Assembly (NCBI GenBank): GCA_004194705.1
Contig: SADC01000419.1
Coordinates: forward strand, 97,457 to 161,456
Direction of reading: 5' to 3'
Length of the DNA stretch: 64,000 nucleotides
Source: Ditylenchus dipsaci
Taxonomy: Eukaryota; Nematoda; Chromadorea; Rhabditida; Anguinidae
The notes beneath the pieces are model-generated. The model had not been told where the DNA came from and ran no database searches. It saw only the letters and a list, made by a program, of their open reading frames with translations. How positions within the stretch are numbered: the stretch's first letter is position 1; each line of letters starts with the position of its first letter. This document shows, one piece after another, positions 10,042 through 20,095 of this stretch. A program made the translations under genes and the position numbers.

Positions 10042-10446
10042 CGTTCCCTGAACCAATTAAAATAAAATTCACGAGATTTAATGCCCATTTGCGGACGTGT
10101 CTTTGTAAGCGAGATATCATCATCAAAAATACAAATACAGGCTGTACAGTGAGCATTATTTTCCGAGTGCGTGTGTTAAAAATTCAAATTCAAACAGTGA
10201 AAGTGGAAATTTTCTTGGAGTCGAAAGTCGAAATTTTCGACGCGTCGAGTCGAGTCGAACGTCGAAAGTCGAAATTTTCGACTTTTCGACGTGAAAAGTC
10301 GAATTCGACGCGTCGAGTCGACAACCCTAGAAATAAGTCTTTGAAAACCCGCTCCAAACTTTTGCACCACCAGTTATTTATATCCAATTTAGATTTTTTT
10401 TTCTGAGTTTTCCGTTTTTCTTAATCAGATTATGAACACTGGCATA

Positions 10447-10620
10447 ATGATGTCGTATTCGACGCTCACTTGCAGAAGAGCTTTCAGCGTTTCCACTTTG
10501 AGGAGATTCCTCGCGTCTGTTCACTCGGATTTGCAAAAAAACACACGCTCGACAAAAGCATCGGCCAGCTGAATCGAGAGAATTGTACTGACCAGGCAAT
10601 AAGGATGCTAAAGCGAGTCA
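10447..10620 (+). pseudogene. Coding fragment related to the one at 4,200
   Basis: The plus-strand frame reads DVVFDAHLQKSFQRFHFEE then IPRVCSLGFAKKHTLDKS and IGQLNRENCTDQ. It is related to 4,200-4,379 at about 40 percent over 50 positions with conserved spacing (SF-x2-F-x4-IP-x-C, then I-x-QLN). No start codon precedes the conserved part, and I see no splice context that completes it. The family is unrecognised. Confidence 0.45.
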
Positions 10621-10727
10621 TTCCACCTAAAGGGATACCAGCGCGTTACACGGTCAATTACAAATTTGAAAAAAGGCGGGGACTACCCATATTAAACAAC
10701 TGCTGTGTGAACTCTAAGCAGCAGATT

Positions 10728-11074
10728 CTATCGCTCCTGGTTTATCAAAGTCAAAGGTACATGTCTCAATACACCTAGGTTGATCTCTTTGCCCTCAACC
10801 ACATGATGACCAGAACGCATGAGTTTCGAAGGCTAACTACAAAACGCTTGTATTAAAAGACTAAAATTTTTAAAAATACATCATTCGGATTAGAAAATGT
10901 CACAAAGCCACATACTTTGGTGATCCCGTATTCAACTTATATGAAATATATTGGCGGTGACCACAGATCCGAATTTAGAAAAGCAGTCATATAGCATATT
11001 ATCAATAGCTGTAGGCGTTAGATTTCCAAAATAAACACAATACTGTGAGGTCGATTGGCAAGTGCAAGATTTAA
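10728..11074 (-). pseudogene. Decayed copy of the last two RRM exons
   Basis: Minus-strand segment homologous to exons 5 and 6 of the multi-RRM gene. It has the same acceptor (CACTATTTAG before TTAAATCTTGCA), then RPHSI, then a deletion of about 50 bp, then VYFGNLTPTAIDNMLYDCF and SKFGSV; after a donor at 10,879 a second exon carries GHHVVEGKEINLGV and a stop. At 11,074 against 12,689 it lies 1.6 kb downstream of the intact exons, so a tandem duplication is likely. The deletion and altered frame make it a probable pseudogene. Confidence 0.7.
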
Positions 11075-11539
11075 CTAAATAGTGATGATAACAGGATGTA
11101 TCAAACAATCTTAAGCATATTTCATGAAACTTTATAGGAAACAAGCTCGATATACGTTTGCTATTCTTCAAATGCGCCTGAAGAGCAAAAAATTGAAAAA
11201 AACTTAGAAAAAATTATCGTTTTTACGACAACAATTATAATAAGCTTTCGATTTTATACTCATAAAATGACGATAAACTTTTTGTCTGCCTTTTTATTTG
11301 GACTTTAAATCACTTTTTCTGATCTGGCAATTTCAAGTAATAATTTGCATAACCAGTCTGGAATTTGAAAATTTAAAAAGTGTAAAAAATATAGCATAAA
11401 AAAGAATCTATTTAGAAAAAAACCGCGTGTAAAGGCGATTTTGACTTAATTTTTTCAAGATTTTTATTTAACAACTAATAACTAGTTCAAACACAACAAA
11501 AACAAAAAAATTAAAACAAAAAGTTTAAGAGCTCTTTTC

Positions 11540-12240
11540 TGGTCATGACGAATATTTGTGCGAGATAAGATCCAGCTAGACAAGTTTCCCCGGAAAAAAT
11601 TCCACGGGAAAAAATTTCTCTAAAAATTTTAATTTTTGACGTTTCTGCTAGAGGAAAACTTAATTCTGACACCGGATTCATGTTCAGCATGATCAATTTC
11701 AGATTGACCTGTTTCAACTTTTGAACTTACAAGGAAACCGATCGAACTGCACGATTTTGCTCGAAAATTCTGACAATGCCATTTTGTAGTCGATTTACTA
11801 AATGGAATTTTAATATATTTTTGCTAACAGACAGAAAAATGGATTTTAGAGACTCGAAAAAGATGTGAAATAGACGAATTGCCTTGGCCACCCTGTGGAC
11901 TTCGCTACTAGCACCGAAATTCTTTATGTAAATCGACTACGCTCCACAAGATGGCATTGTCAAAATTCTTGAATCGAATCGTACGCTTCGATCGGTTCCC
12001 TTATAAGTTTTAATTTTTAAATTCCTCTCGAAACAAACAACATTTGAAAAAAGTCAATATTCATGATTTTAAAGCTAAGAGTTAAGAGCTTTAGATTCAA
12101 AAGCACATTGCTATGAAATTCACCATGCTGAACACGAATTCGGTGTCAGAATTAAGTGTACTCCTAGCAGGAATGCCAAAAATAATCCCCCCCCGCGGAA
12201 TTTTTTTCCGCTGAATCTTGTCTCGCAAAATCTCCGTTTG
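11540..12240. mobile_element. Palindromic element inside the RRM duplication
   Basis: Arms 11,540-11,850 and 11,890-12,240 are reverse complements (landmarks: ATTCTGACACCGGATTCATG, and GCCATTTTGTAGTCGATTTAC against its mirror). The centre carries TTGCCTTGGCCACCCTGTGG, a version of the dispersed phrase. It lies between the two RRM exon copies and may have taken part in the duplication. Confidence 0.75.
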
Positions 12241-12319
12241 CAAAAATTTTGCCACGCCTTTTGTGAACTCTTAACAGCCTAAAATTAAAAGTTTCTATGT
12301 TTCTTTTTTTCCGAAGTAT

Positions 12320-15300
12320 TCAATCATTGCGCACATCTAATTTGATTTCTTCGCCATCAACCACATGCGGACCAGAAATCAGTAACTTGTAAGCCTAAAT
12401 AAAAACGCTCGCATTAAAAGACTGAAAATTTAGAAATTTGACCTCATCTGCAGAAGTAAATGTCACATAACCGTATGGCCTTGGTGATCCGCCTTTCATT
12501 TATGATATATATTGACGTTTACTACAGACCCAAACTTGGAAAAGCAGTCATATAGCATCTGATTGGTAGTTGTAGGCGTTATATGACTGAAGTAGAGACA
12601 ACATTTTTGAGCAGCCTTTTTATCGTTTGGATAAACTTCGATTCCTCGCCGTCAATACTGTGAGGTCGGTCGGCCAATGCAAGATTTAACTAAATAGGGT
12701 GACTAGAAGGTGTGAAAAAATTTTAGGGAAAATATGTTATGTAATAAGAGAAAATATGTTATCGTTTGAAAGCTAGCTTAAGTTTTCGTTTTCACAATTT
12801 TTTTACACAATATCTATCCATAAAAAATAGTTGAAATTAAAGACTGCATTTTGACAATTAAACCTCCCGTGAATGCTCTAATCGAAACCCATGGGCTACA
12901 ATTAGAACACGCAGCTCCCCAAACACTTCCTGGCATTGTGTTTTAGATATGGAAAATTTATCATGTTTTAGGCATATGACTAGTAAAAAGATATCCTTCT
13001 TTCTTAGCTACATTTTTAGTGATCGTGTGCCTGAAAATAGATTTTTCATATCTAAAAACAGATTCCACAATATCTTTGGATAGTTGTGTGTTCTTATTCA
13101 AGCCCATGGCCTTCAAGTAGAGAATTTACGGTATGCAAAAAAATTCAGTTCTTCATATATTAACTCTTATTATTATTATTAAAAATATTTTAAGTTATTC
13201 TAACATTTAAAAATATTTTATTTTTACTGAAAATGTCAAATTAACAAACCCCTTGCTTTGACGAAAAAGTCACCCAAGCAGAATCACCCGACGACTTATT
13301 GCTCACAACAAGGCAATTGGAAACAGGACCAAATTTTTCAAAATATTGCTTCAGATCCTCCTGGGTTGAGTTTGGCGGCAGCTGGGCAGCAAAAGTGTGA
13401 AATCTTTTGTATTATGCTCAAATACGACTTCATTTCCATCAACCACATGCGGCAAGGATCGAATAAATTTGTCTACCTAAATATAAATTTTTTCCCACAA
13501 GTGAAAAAACTGAAACTACCTGCTGCTGAGATGAAAAGTGGACAAGACCATAATGGAGATTGCGATCTTTATTGCTATGAATTTCGACTTCCACTGGTTC
13601 ACCAAACTGAGAGTAAAATTTAGTCAAAGATTCAGTAGTAGTAGATGGCGACAAATTGCTGACATAATGCTTGAGCTCAGTTGAAATAAATAGCCTAGCT
13701 TTTACGTTTTTCCATCGATGACATGCTGCGCCGAGCAAAACTCTTTCGCTTTCTAAAAATCGTAGAATGATATCTATGGAACTAAGCCTTTTCATGCTGC
13801 AAAAGCAATTTTTTTCGTTACTAAAGTACTTTTTGCTGCTAATTTTTTCTGGAGCAAAAAGACTTTTCTACCTGCTGTAAATATCGTTCTCATATGCGTG
13901 CACTATCTGTAAAATAATATTCACATTAATCGATGAAGAATATTACGAAGAATGCATGCGGAGCAAAAAAAGTCTTTTTACATCAGAAAAAAAATTAGCA
14001 GCAACAAAGTCCTTTGGGAGCCTAAAAAAGTAAATGCGTGCGGGACGCTTTTTTATTGCGAAATTATTTTATCTTATTTTTTTGAATTTGTTGTTGTTCT
14101 CGGAATGAAGTTACTTAGGCCATAATATGGAATAAAGCACATTTATTTACAAGGGAAGGTCGCAAACTGTGAAATTCGATACGCAAATTATGAATATGCC
14201 ATCTTGTAGTCCATTTGCTCTATAGAATTTCAATATTTTTGGAGAACAGACAGAAAAACTTCAACCTGGAGACTTCAAAAACATCAAACCGAAAACTGCC
14301 TTGGTTCCCCATGTGTATTTCGAAAACATATCTTTCTGCAGTAAATTTTTGTTGCAGGTATGTCTTTGAAAATTCGAACCTCAGCTGGGTTTAACACTTT
14401 TTCAACCCGTTTATCGAAAAAAAATGCTAAACGCAGGCGAGAATCAAACTTTTTTGTATGTAATTATATCTTGGTGGGATTGTAAAAATATGTTTCAATA
14501 ATCTACAAGGAGGACCAAGCCAATTTTCACCTATTTTACACGTTCATCGATTCTCCAGGTTGCGGTTTTTTGTCTGTTTGCCGAAAATATTGAAATTCTG
14601 TATAGTAGATCGACTATACTCTACAAGGTGGCATATTCAGAATTTGCGTATCGAATTTTACAGTTCGCGACCTTCCCATGTTAGTAGTCTGGTGAAGTGG
14701 TGAAGCACTACAGTTAGTCGATATTGTTTGGTGGTTCGAATCCAGGTGCTGGATTTCCTTTTTCAATGACTTAATTATCTGTTTACTGAAAAATATTTCT
14801 GAATATTTTCGGAATAAAAAAAGTGTTCCGCGCGCATTCAAATGTGTCGAATTCTCGTTGTCGACAATGGCTATGATCCTTTGCAGGACCATACTTGTTA
14901 GTGACAATGAGAATTGGATGTTGATTTTATGACAGCAGTTTAAGTGGTCGGAGGGGGAAGCCACTTGGGCTTTTACGGGCTACTATCAGGCACGTATCCG
15001 GGGAGGGGGGGGGTTTGTGGTTGCTAACCGAGCTTTAGCCCCTTCCCTGAGATTTTTTATTCACTTGTGAAAAGTCAAAAAAAGTGTAGGTAAAATGACT
15101 TTTTGGAGGGTTGAGCCTACCCCCCCGTTCCCCGAAAATTTTTTCTGGATACGCCTCTGGCTACTATACCACTGAGCTACCTGGGTCACTTATATGACTT
15201 ATACACCAACAATACATACAGTCGAACCTCCTAATAACGATCACCCCCATTAACGATCACCGAAAAAACTTTTGGTTGGTCTATATTTACTGAAATCTCG

Positions 15301-16278
15301 AATAACGACCACTCCCATTAACGATCACCTCCAATAACGATCACCTGAGGCCGGTTCCTAGGGTGATCGTTATTGGGAGGTTTGACTGTAATTTAAAAAG
15401 TATTTTTGGGAAAAAAGGGCACTATACTGATGGAGGGGGAGGGGGTTTTGCCTTGGCCCCCTGTTGTTTTTTTTTTAAACTTTTCAGGCTTAAGGCTTAG
15501 GGAAGGGTAGGCCAGCGTACGTAAGGGCAGACTCAAACGTATTTTAGGCTGATGTTTGAGTCTGTCCTAACATACGCTGGCCTACCTTTGTCTAAGCTTA
15601 AGCCTAAAAAATCACAATAAAAAACAACAGGAGGTACCAAGCGGAAAAAAACCGCCAGTTATCATATAGGGCCTAAAAAAGTGTTCCGCGCGAATTTTAA
15701 TTTGCAGAAACCCTGATTGTCCTTAACATATATGGTTTTTTATTATGATCTTTTTTAAATTACCCACATCACTATCATAGTAGATATTCACCACACCCTG
15801 AGGAGTTCTGCCTTTTTTAACTATCACATCACAACGAATCACTTTGCCAAAGCCTGAGAAATAAGCATGCAGAGAATCTTCAGTGGTAGATGGTGACAAG
15901 TAGTGAACAGCTACTCTAACTGCTTCAAAGGGACGTATGTATACTGGTTTGTTGCCGATTTCATGTGATGATGAATACAATTCTATGTCAAACTAAATAT
16001 TTTTGTTAAATTTTTGAAAATTTGGATTTTGAAAATGTGATACTTTTTTCTTGTCATTAAACACCACATGGAATTCTGGTTTGTCGGCGTTTTGCACCCA
16101 TTCAGCTGAGAGTAGCGGACCATAATTGGAAAAGTGATCAGAAAGCATTTCTTTTGTAACACTCTCCGGCGCATTTTCAACAACTGCCTTATGGAATTGA
16201 CGAAGAGAACTGATTTGACCAGAAGCAGGAAAAACACAGACACGACGATTTGTAATTGCACTAGAGCTGCACAGACTT
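12320..16278 (-). CDS. Multi-RRM RNA-binding protein (3-prime six exons)
   Basis: Six exons on the minus strand: 16,044-16,278; 15,768-15,992; 13,520-13,752; 13,250-13,476; 12,443-12,689; 12,320-12,394 (TGA). All internal donors and acceptors are GT/AG and phase 0; the third intron is only 43 bp. Together they encode five RNA recognition motifs. The RNP1-like cores are YGLVHFSS, QGVVNIYY, SAWVTFSS and YGYVTFTS, and each domain ends with a PHVVDG/HVIDG-like beta-4 region as in hnRNP A/B-type RRMs. RRMs bind single-stranded RNA, so a role in RNA processing, transport or translation is likely. Every RRM is split by an intron at the same point just after RNP1, which indicates growth by exon duplication. 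Exons 3, 4 and 5 hold one, one and two frame breaks, each cured by one extra A in an A run. The first exon begins inside an older RRM, so the 5-prime end is missing. Confidence 0.82.
14153..14680. mobile_element. Palindromic element in RRM intron 2
   Basis: Arms 14,153-14,255 and 14,575-14,680 are reverse complements (GGTCGCAAACTGTGAAATTC and its mirror, then GCCATCTTGTAGTC against GACTATACTCTACAAGGTGGC). The arm shares the CATTTTGTAGTCGATT phrase with the element at 11,540. The middle has GCCTTGGTTCCCCATGTG and GAGGACCAAGCC, versions of the dispersed phrase. Confidence 0.7.
14682..14880 (+). repeat. tRNA-derived SINE-like element
   Basis: The tRNA-like head has an A-box-like GTCTGGTGAAGTGGTGAAGC and B-box-like GGTTCGAATCC, then a body TTTTTCAATGACTTAATTAT and GAATATTTTCGGAATAAAA, then AGTGTTCCGCGCGCATTCAAA. 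Body and tail align with the copy at 44,630 at about 70 percent. It lies in intron 2 of the RRM gene in the opposite orientation. Confidence 0.65.
15219..15388. mobile_element. Pogo-like MITE, 170 bp
   Basis: The ends CAGTCGAACCTCCTAATAAC and GGGAGGTTTGACTG are inverted, and TA flanks both. The motif CCATTAACGATCACC is repeated four times within the element. It belongs to the same broad TIR class as 1,904 and 3,909 but is a different family. It is non-coding. Confidence 0.8.
15484..15612. repeat. Near-perfect hairpin of the TTAGGC phrase
   Basis: TTCAGGCTTAAGGCTTAGGG with AGGGTAGGCCAGCGTACG is mirrored at 15,555-15,612 after a 20-bp loop. The same arm occurs in the hairpins at 26,097 and 30,364 and as single arms at 6,750, 6,890 and 19,325. 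It is flanked on both sides by the CCTTGGCCCCCTGTTG phrase. Confidence 0.7.
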
Positions 16279-16279
16279 C

Positions 16280-17630
16280 TGTAGGCATAAAAAAAAATTG
16301 ATTTGACTGGAGAGAAGACTACACGTAGACATCCTTGCAAGAAAACCACACTTTATAGGGTGTACCTAACAAAACTGAGTTATTCAATCGAAGAAATGAA
16401 AAAAAAATTACCAGCATTGTTAGAAGTGAGAATTGATATGAAGCTGTTACTCTTCGAATGTTTCTGAAATAAATTTTTGAAATCACATTAAAGTTTAGGA
16501 TTACAAGGACCAGCGCCGTTGCTTGAAATGAGAATTCAGCACGTTGGAATGCGCGCGAGACACTTATTTATCATGAAAATGTTTTTGAATAAATTTTCTA
16601 TGCCTAAAATAGGTATGCACCACAAGTTATTCGGCAGTCAAAATGTGTTAATGGGTTCGATTTCTAACACCAGTTTTGCTTTCTTAATTATCGAATTAAA
16701 TGAAAAACAATTCCGAACATTTTTTGAGTGGATTTGAAAATGCGAAATTTGCAGCAACTGCCATGGTCCTTTGGAAACAGAAAAGTATTGTTGATCAGTA
16801 CTGAACGACATTGCAGACAATTCTTTTTTGCAAGTTGTACAGAATTTCAAAAAGTACTCTGGAAACATAGCCATATTTTGAAAAAAGCAGATCTTTTGGC
16901 TCGATATGTGTTTATACAGATGCCGAAAAAAAATATGGCTTGGTTCTCCCTGTTGTGTTTTTTGCAAAAAATTGAAACTTTGCCTTGGTCGCCCAAGCTG
17001 ATTTTTTCTAAAAACATTTTTTTTACTAATTTTACGAAAATTATCATAATGTACTCTCGTTTGTTTTTGAGTAAAGTAAAAAGACTGGTATGTCGGCCAT
17101 GTGCAGCACAACCAAAAAGCACATTTTTTATTAAAAAGGCTTAGGGATAGTCATAGGTTACAGTCAAAACTCCCTAACTCCCGCCTAAGGTTTGAAATCA
17201 ACAGGGGGACTAAGGGATATTTTTTTTTGGCGTCAGCATGAACACATATAGAGCCAAATTTTCGAACCCACTTTACAAATAGTAATGCAATAAAATAGAC
17301 AGTATAAAATTTTTGAAATCATATAAGATTTCTAATTTGAATAGTGGTAAAAACAATTTGTGGCAAGTCGTATAATTTTGAAAAATAGTTTTTGAATTTT
17401 TTTTGTTTAAATCTAAAATACACTATAATTTACGGCAATATATTTGAAATTGGTAAACACGGCAGATTAAAACCCAAAGCAAAACCACGGCAAAAAAGTC
17501 AAAACCACGGCAAATGCCACGTTTGCGTGGTAGAATGGTCACCCTGTCTTTTCCCCTTTTAATCCCGACATATTTGTTGGCATAATTGACGCTGTACTGT
17601 TGCTCGCCCTTTGGAGGGAGGATTTGGGTA
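16280..17630. other. No gene seen; dispersed repeat phrases
   Basis: Upstream of the first detected RRM exon. Positions 16,515-16,570 hold the GCGCGCGAGACACTT tail motif of the SINE-like family, and 16,939, 16,981 and 17,199 hold the GGTTCTCCCTGTTG-type phrase, followed at 17,235 by GAACACATATAGAGCC. The missing 5-prime exons of the RRM gene may lie here or beyond, but I found no RRM signature. Positions 17,460-17,545 contain a short GCAAAACCACGGCAAA tandem. Confidence 0.4.
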
Positions 17631-17636
17631 CACAAC

Positions 17637-17741
17637 CATACTTGCACGCAGCGCCGGCGGCGCGTCGCCGCTGCACGACTGCCGGCGGTGTAAATGAAAA
17701 GGCGCCGGCGCTTTTTTATTTTTGGCTAGCGTGCAAGTATG
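17637..17741. mobile_element. GC-rich mini-element, 105 bp
   Basis: The inverted ends CATACTTGCACGC enclose a core made almost wholly of GCCGGCG words, an abrupt change from the AT-rich flanks. The flanks ACACAAC and ACCACAAC give a partial 8-bp duplication, so a hAT origin is plausible. A related GC-rich block is at 232-410. Confidence 0.5.
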
Positions 17742-17872
17742 ACCACAACTACGATTTTCGAATGAGGAGGGGGGTCGGATTAATAGAAGTGATACGTTAA
17801 TGATCAATGGTTATTCTCGACGATATTATTTTCGACTTTTAATAAAAAAAAATATCTTGGTGAACAATAGAA

Positions 17873-18579
17873 TTATTTCTGTATCACTAAACATCCACCA
17901 ATGTGTGTATACAAGTTTTTGAGTTTAACTAATTCATCAAATTTCTTTTTGTGTTCCTGGAGAGGGGCGCAAATTTCTAGGTAGCGTGCCCAGGGTGAGC
18001 GTCTATCATGTCCGTCACCTTGCCAATCCAATTTATAGCTAGTCATATGTGCCACTTCCACCAACGACATGCACGCCTTTTCAAGTGGTTCATTGCTAGC
18101 TTTTATAGTCTGGCAATCCCTTGAATTCTCTCCACCGTGTGATGGTTGGCTGAAAGTAAAGTATTACAGAAAAAAATGAGAATAATAGATTTTAAAAATG
18201 TGGAAGTAGAATACATAAATTTGAAGGTGTAAACACGTATTTTGAAGGGGGGTATCAATTTTAGCCTATTTTTAGCCTATCAAAATATAACTTTCCAAAC
18301 CTCTTAAGGTAAAGTTGTATACACGCATAGGGCAGTTCTCCACCTTCATTTGTATCTTCAGGCATTCCCTAGACACATTGAGCTCCATTTTATGTGAAAT
18401 CAATTGAAGCGGGTCAACCCCTAATTGATCGGCCAACAAAGTTCGGTCATGTTCAGCTCTATCCTCACTTTCGTGATCAGTGTTTGCAAAAGAAAGGAAA
18501 ATATTTGCATTGTTTGCCACTGCTCGATGCTAAAGCACTCAACAATGCTGGCATTGTCAAAGCTGATTAGGCGTAGAGC
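17873..18579 (-). CDS. Uncharacterised two-exon gene segment
   Basis: Minus-strand exons 18,301-18,579 and 17,873-18,149 are joined by a phase-2 intron (acceptor TTACTTTCAG). The first begins after TCTACTCAG with ALRLISFDNASIVEC and includes EDRAEHDRTLLADQLGVDP; the second carries PWARYLEICAPLQEHKKKFD and ends CLVIQK before TAA. It is largely helical and charged with a few cysteines, and I do not recognise a family. The start lies upstream and was not found. The first exon needs one extra T (in a TTTT run) and one extra A to stay open. The copy of this exon in the right arm of IR2 has that extra T, which supports the joined frame. An ATTAAA signal lies about 30 bp past the stop. Confidence 0.62.
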
Positions 18580-18689
18580 CTGAGTAGAGAAACCTTAAAT
18601 TAGTAATTGAGAAATTCAAAAACTAAAATCCATTTCTCGGTTCTATATGTGCTCGCACCATGGTATGGAAAACAATCAAAACAATAAAA

Positions 18690-19497
18690 TTCAGTCGAAA
18701 TTTTGAAACAATCTTTTTTCACAAAGTCAAAATTCAGTCAAAATTTGAAGAGATTTTTTGACTGAGTTTTAAGTGACTTGTGACTGTATCGTAGAAGCCT
18801 AGTTATAGGCTTCTACGATACATTTTCACCGGTGTTTTCACCGGTGTTAAACTTCGAGTTTGTGTTTCCTAGAGCTAGTTTGCTGCGTTGTACATATTTT
18901 TTACGTATATTTGATGATCTGCATATGATATACTTGAGTGAAAGGAATTTGTTTATTTATGCAAACCACTGCGTTAAAATGTCTCAGCAGCTGATCAATC
19001 TAACTGATTTTAATCCTAAAGCCCTCCCAGACTCCAATAGTAATAAATTACTCTAGAGTTTCGCGAGACACGTTAGGCGTATCGCGAAACAAAGTTGCCT
19101 CGTCTCGCGGGACAGAAGAACTCGCAAGACAATTATATATTTTTGCTTAAGTGTTCAATCAGTCGATTTTTGGTTGTTGTATGGTTGTTTGTCGCCTTTA
19201 TTATTTATTTTCCACGTCATTCATGCAGGAAAAATTCGGCCCCAGTAGCGAATATCCCGCCCCCCCCCCAAGAATCCGACCTTTTAAAATTGCTCTAACT
19301 ACCCTTGCAAACAACAAGTTTAGGCTCAGCCCTGAATCTTGAGGATAGGCCAGCGTACGGAAGTTGTGACTAATGAAGAGGTTACGCAAATTTTCCCGGG
19401 ACTGGGACATAAATTTGGGTACTTTTTACTAAAGTAAAAAAAGTGAAAATCGTTGGGGGGGGGGGCGGTGGGGCTTGGTTTGGAGGAGGCGGGAAGG
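18690..19497. other. Left-arm-only insertion in IR2
   Basis: This block has no counterpart in the right arm, where the flanking sequences are adjacent (37,110-37,160). It begins near a short palindrome (TCGTAGAAGCCTAGTTATAGG, 18,788-18,822), has a duplicated TTTTCACCGGTGTT, repeated CGCGAGACA/CTCGCAAGAC words near 19,065-19,130, and ends in a GT/G-rich tract at 19,455. No transposase or clear target duplication is visible. Confidence 0.6.
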
Positions 19498-20095
19498 TAT
19501 TTGGTACTAGCGTCAAGAATTCTATGAGCGCTGATAAAAGAAAATAAGCTGGCTTAATTCCTTGACTTCACTTGACAACTTCACAATTGACTTCACCTAA
19601 TTCACATTTCGTTGGTCTGTAACTTAATATTCGTATTTTGACTGTTTTTTATACGATGATTCGCACAACTTTCTGAAAAAAATATGCTTCGGTAACCATG
19701 TTGTTTTTTTTCAATATTTTTTACAAATTTGCCTTGGTTCTCCCTGTGGTTTTTTTTTAATTTGGAAATTTTTTAATTTTTTTGTTCCAGATTGTAATTT
19801 CGAATCAACATTTTGTCTAAAACAAAAGAAAAAAGTCAGAAAAAGTCAAAATTTATCAAGCTTTTTAACAAATTTAAAAAATTACAAAAAAAAACTAAGA
19901 GGGGAACCAAATCGAATTTTGTTTGGCGATTTGTGCGAACACATATAGAGCCTATTTTTATAACTTTTTAAGAGTATGTTCCTACCACTGATTGGTCCTA
20001 CAGCCAAATTATAGTGAAGCCAGCGACTTGCCTCCTTATTTAGCTGAATAAAATAGTATAAATTTGCATAGGCTTGCAATTATTATATTATCTTC

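Larger units (their letters stand above)
9324..10329 (-). mobile_element. Internally deleted hAT transposon, 1,006 bp
   Basis: The termini TAGGGTTGTCGAC are in inverted orientation, flanked by a perfect 8-bp duplication GAAATAAG (9,316-9,323 and 10,330-10,337). Long subterminal arrays of TCGAC, GTCGAA and ACGCGTCGA lie at both ends. On the minus strand the element retains the two extremes of a hAT transposase: an N-terminal BED finger (9,877-10,041) and a C-terminal dimerisation domain (9,521-9,859). The central catalytic RNase H-like region is missing, so it cannot move itself but may be mobilised by a full-length relative. Confidence 0.93.

Noticed and set aside
16638..17144. Overlapping frames of 91-157 codons on both strands
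   Set aside because: They cross the dispersed ACCAAGG phrases and repeat arms, lack motifs and splice sites, and overlap each other.
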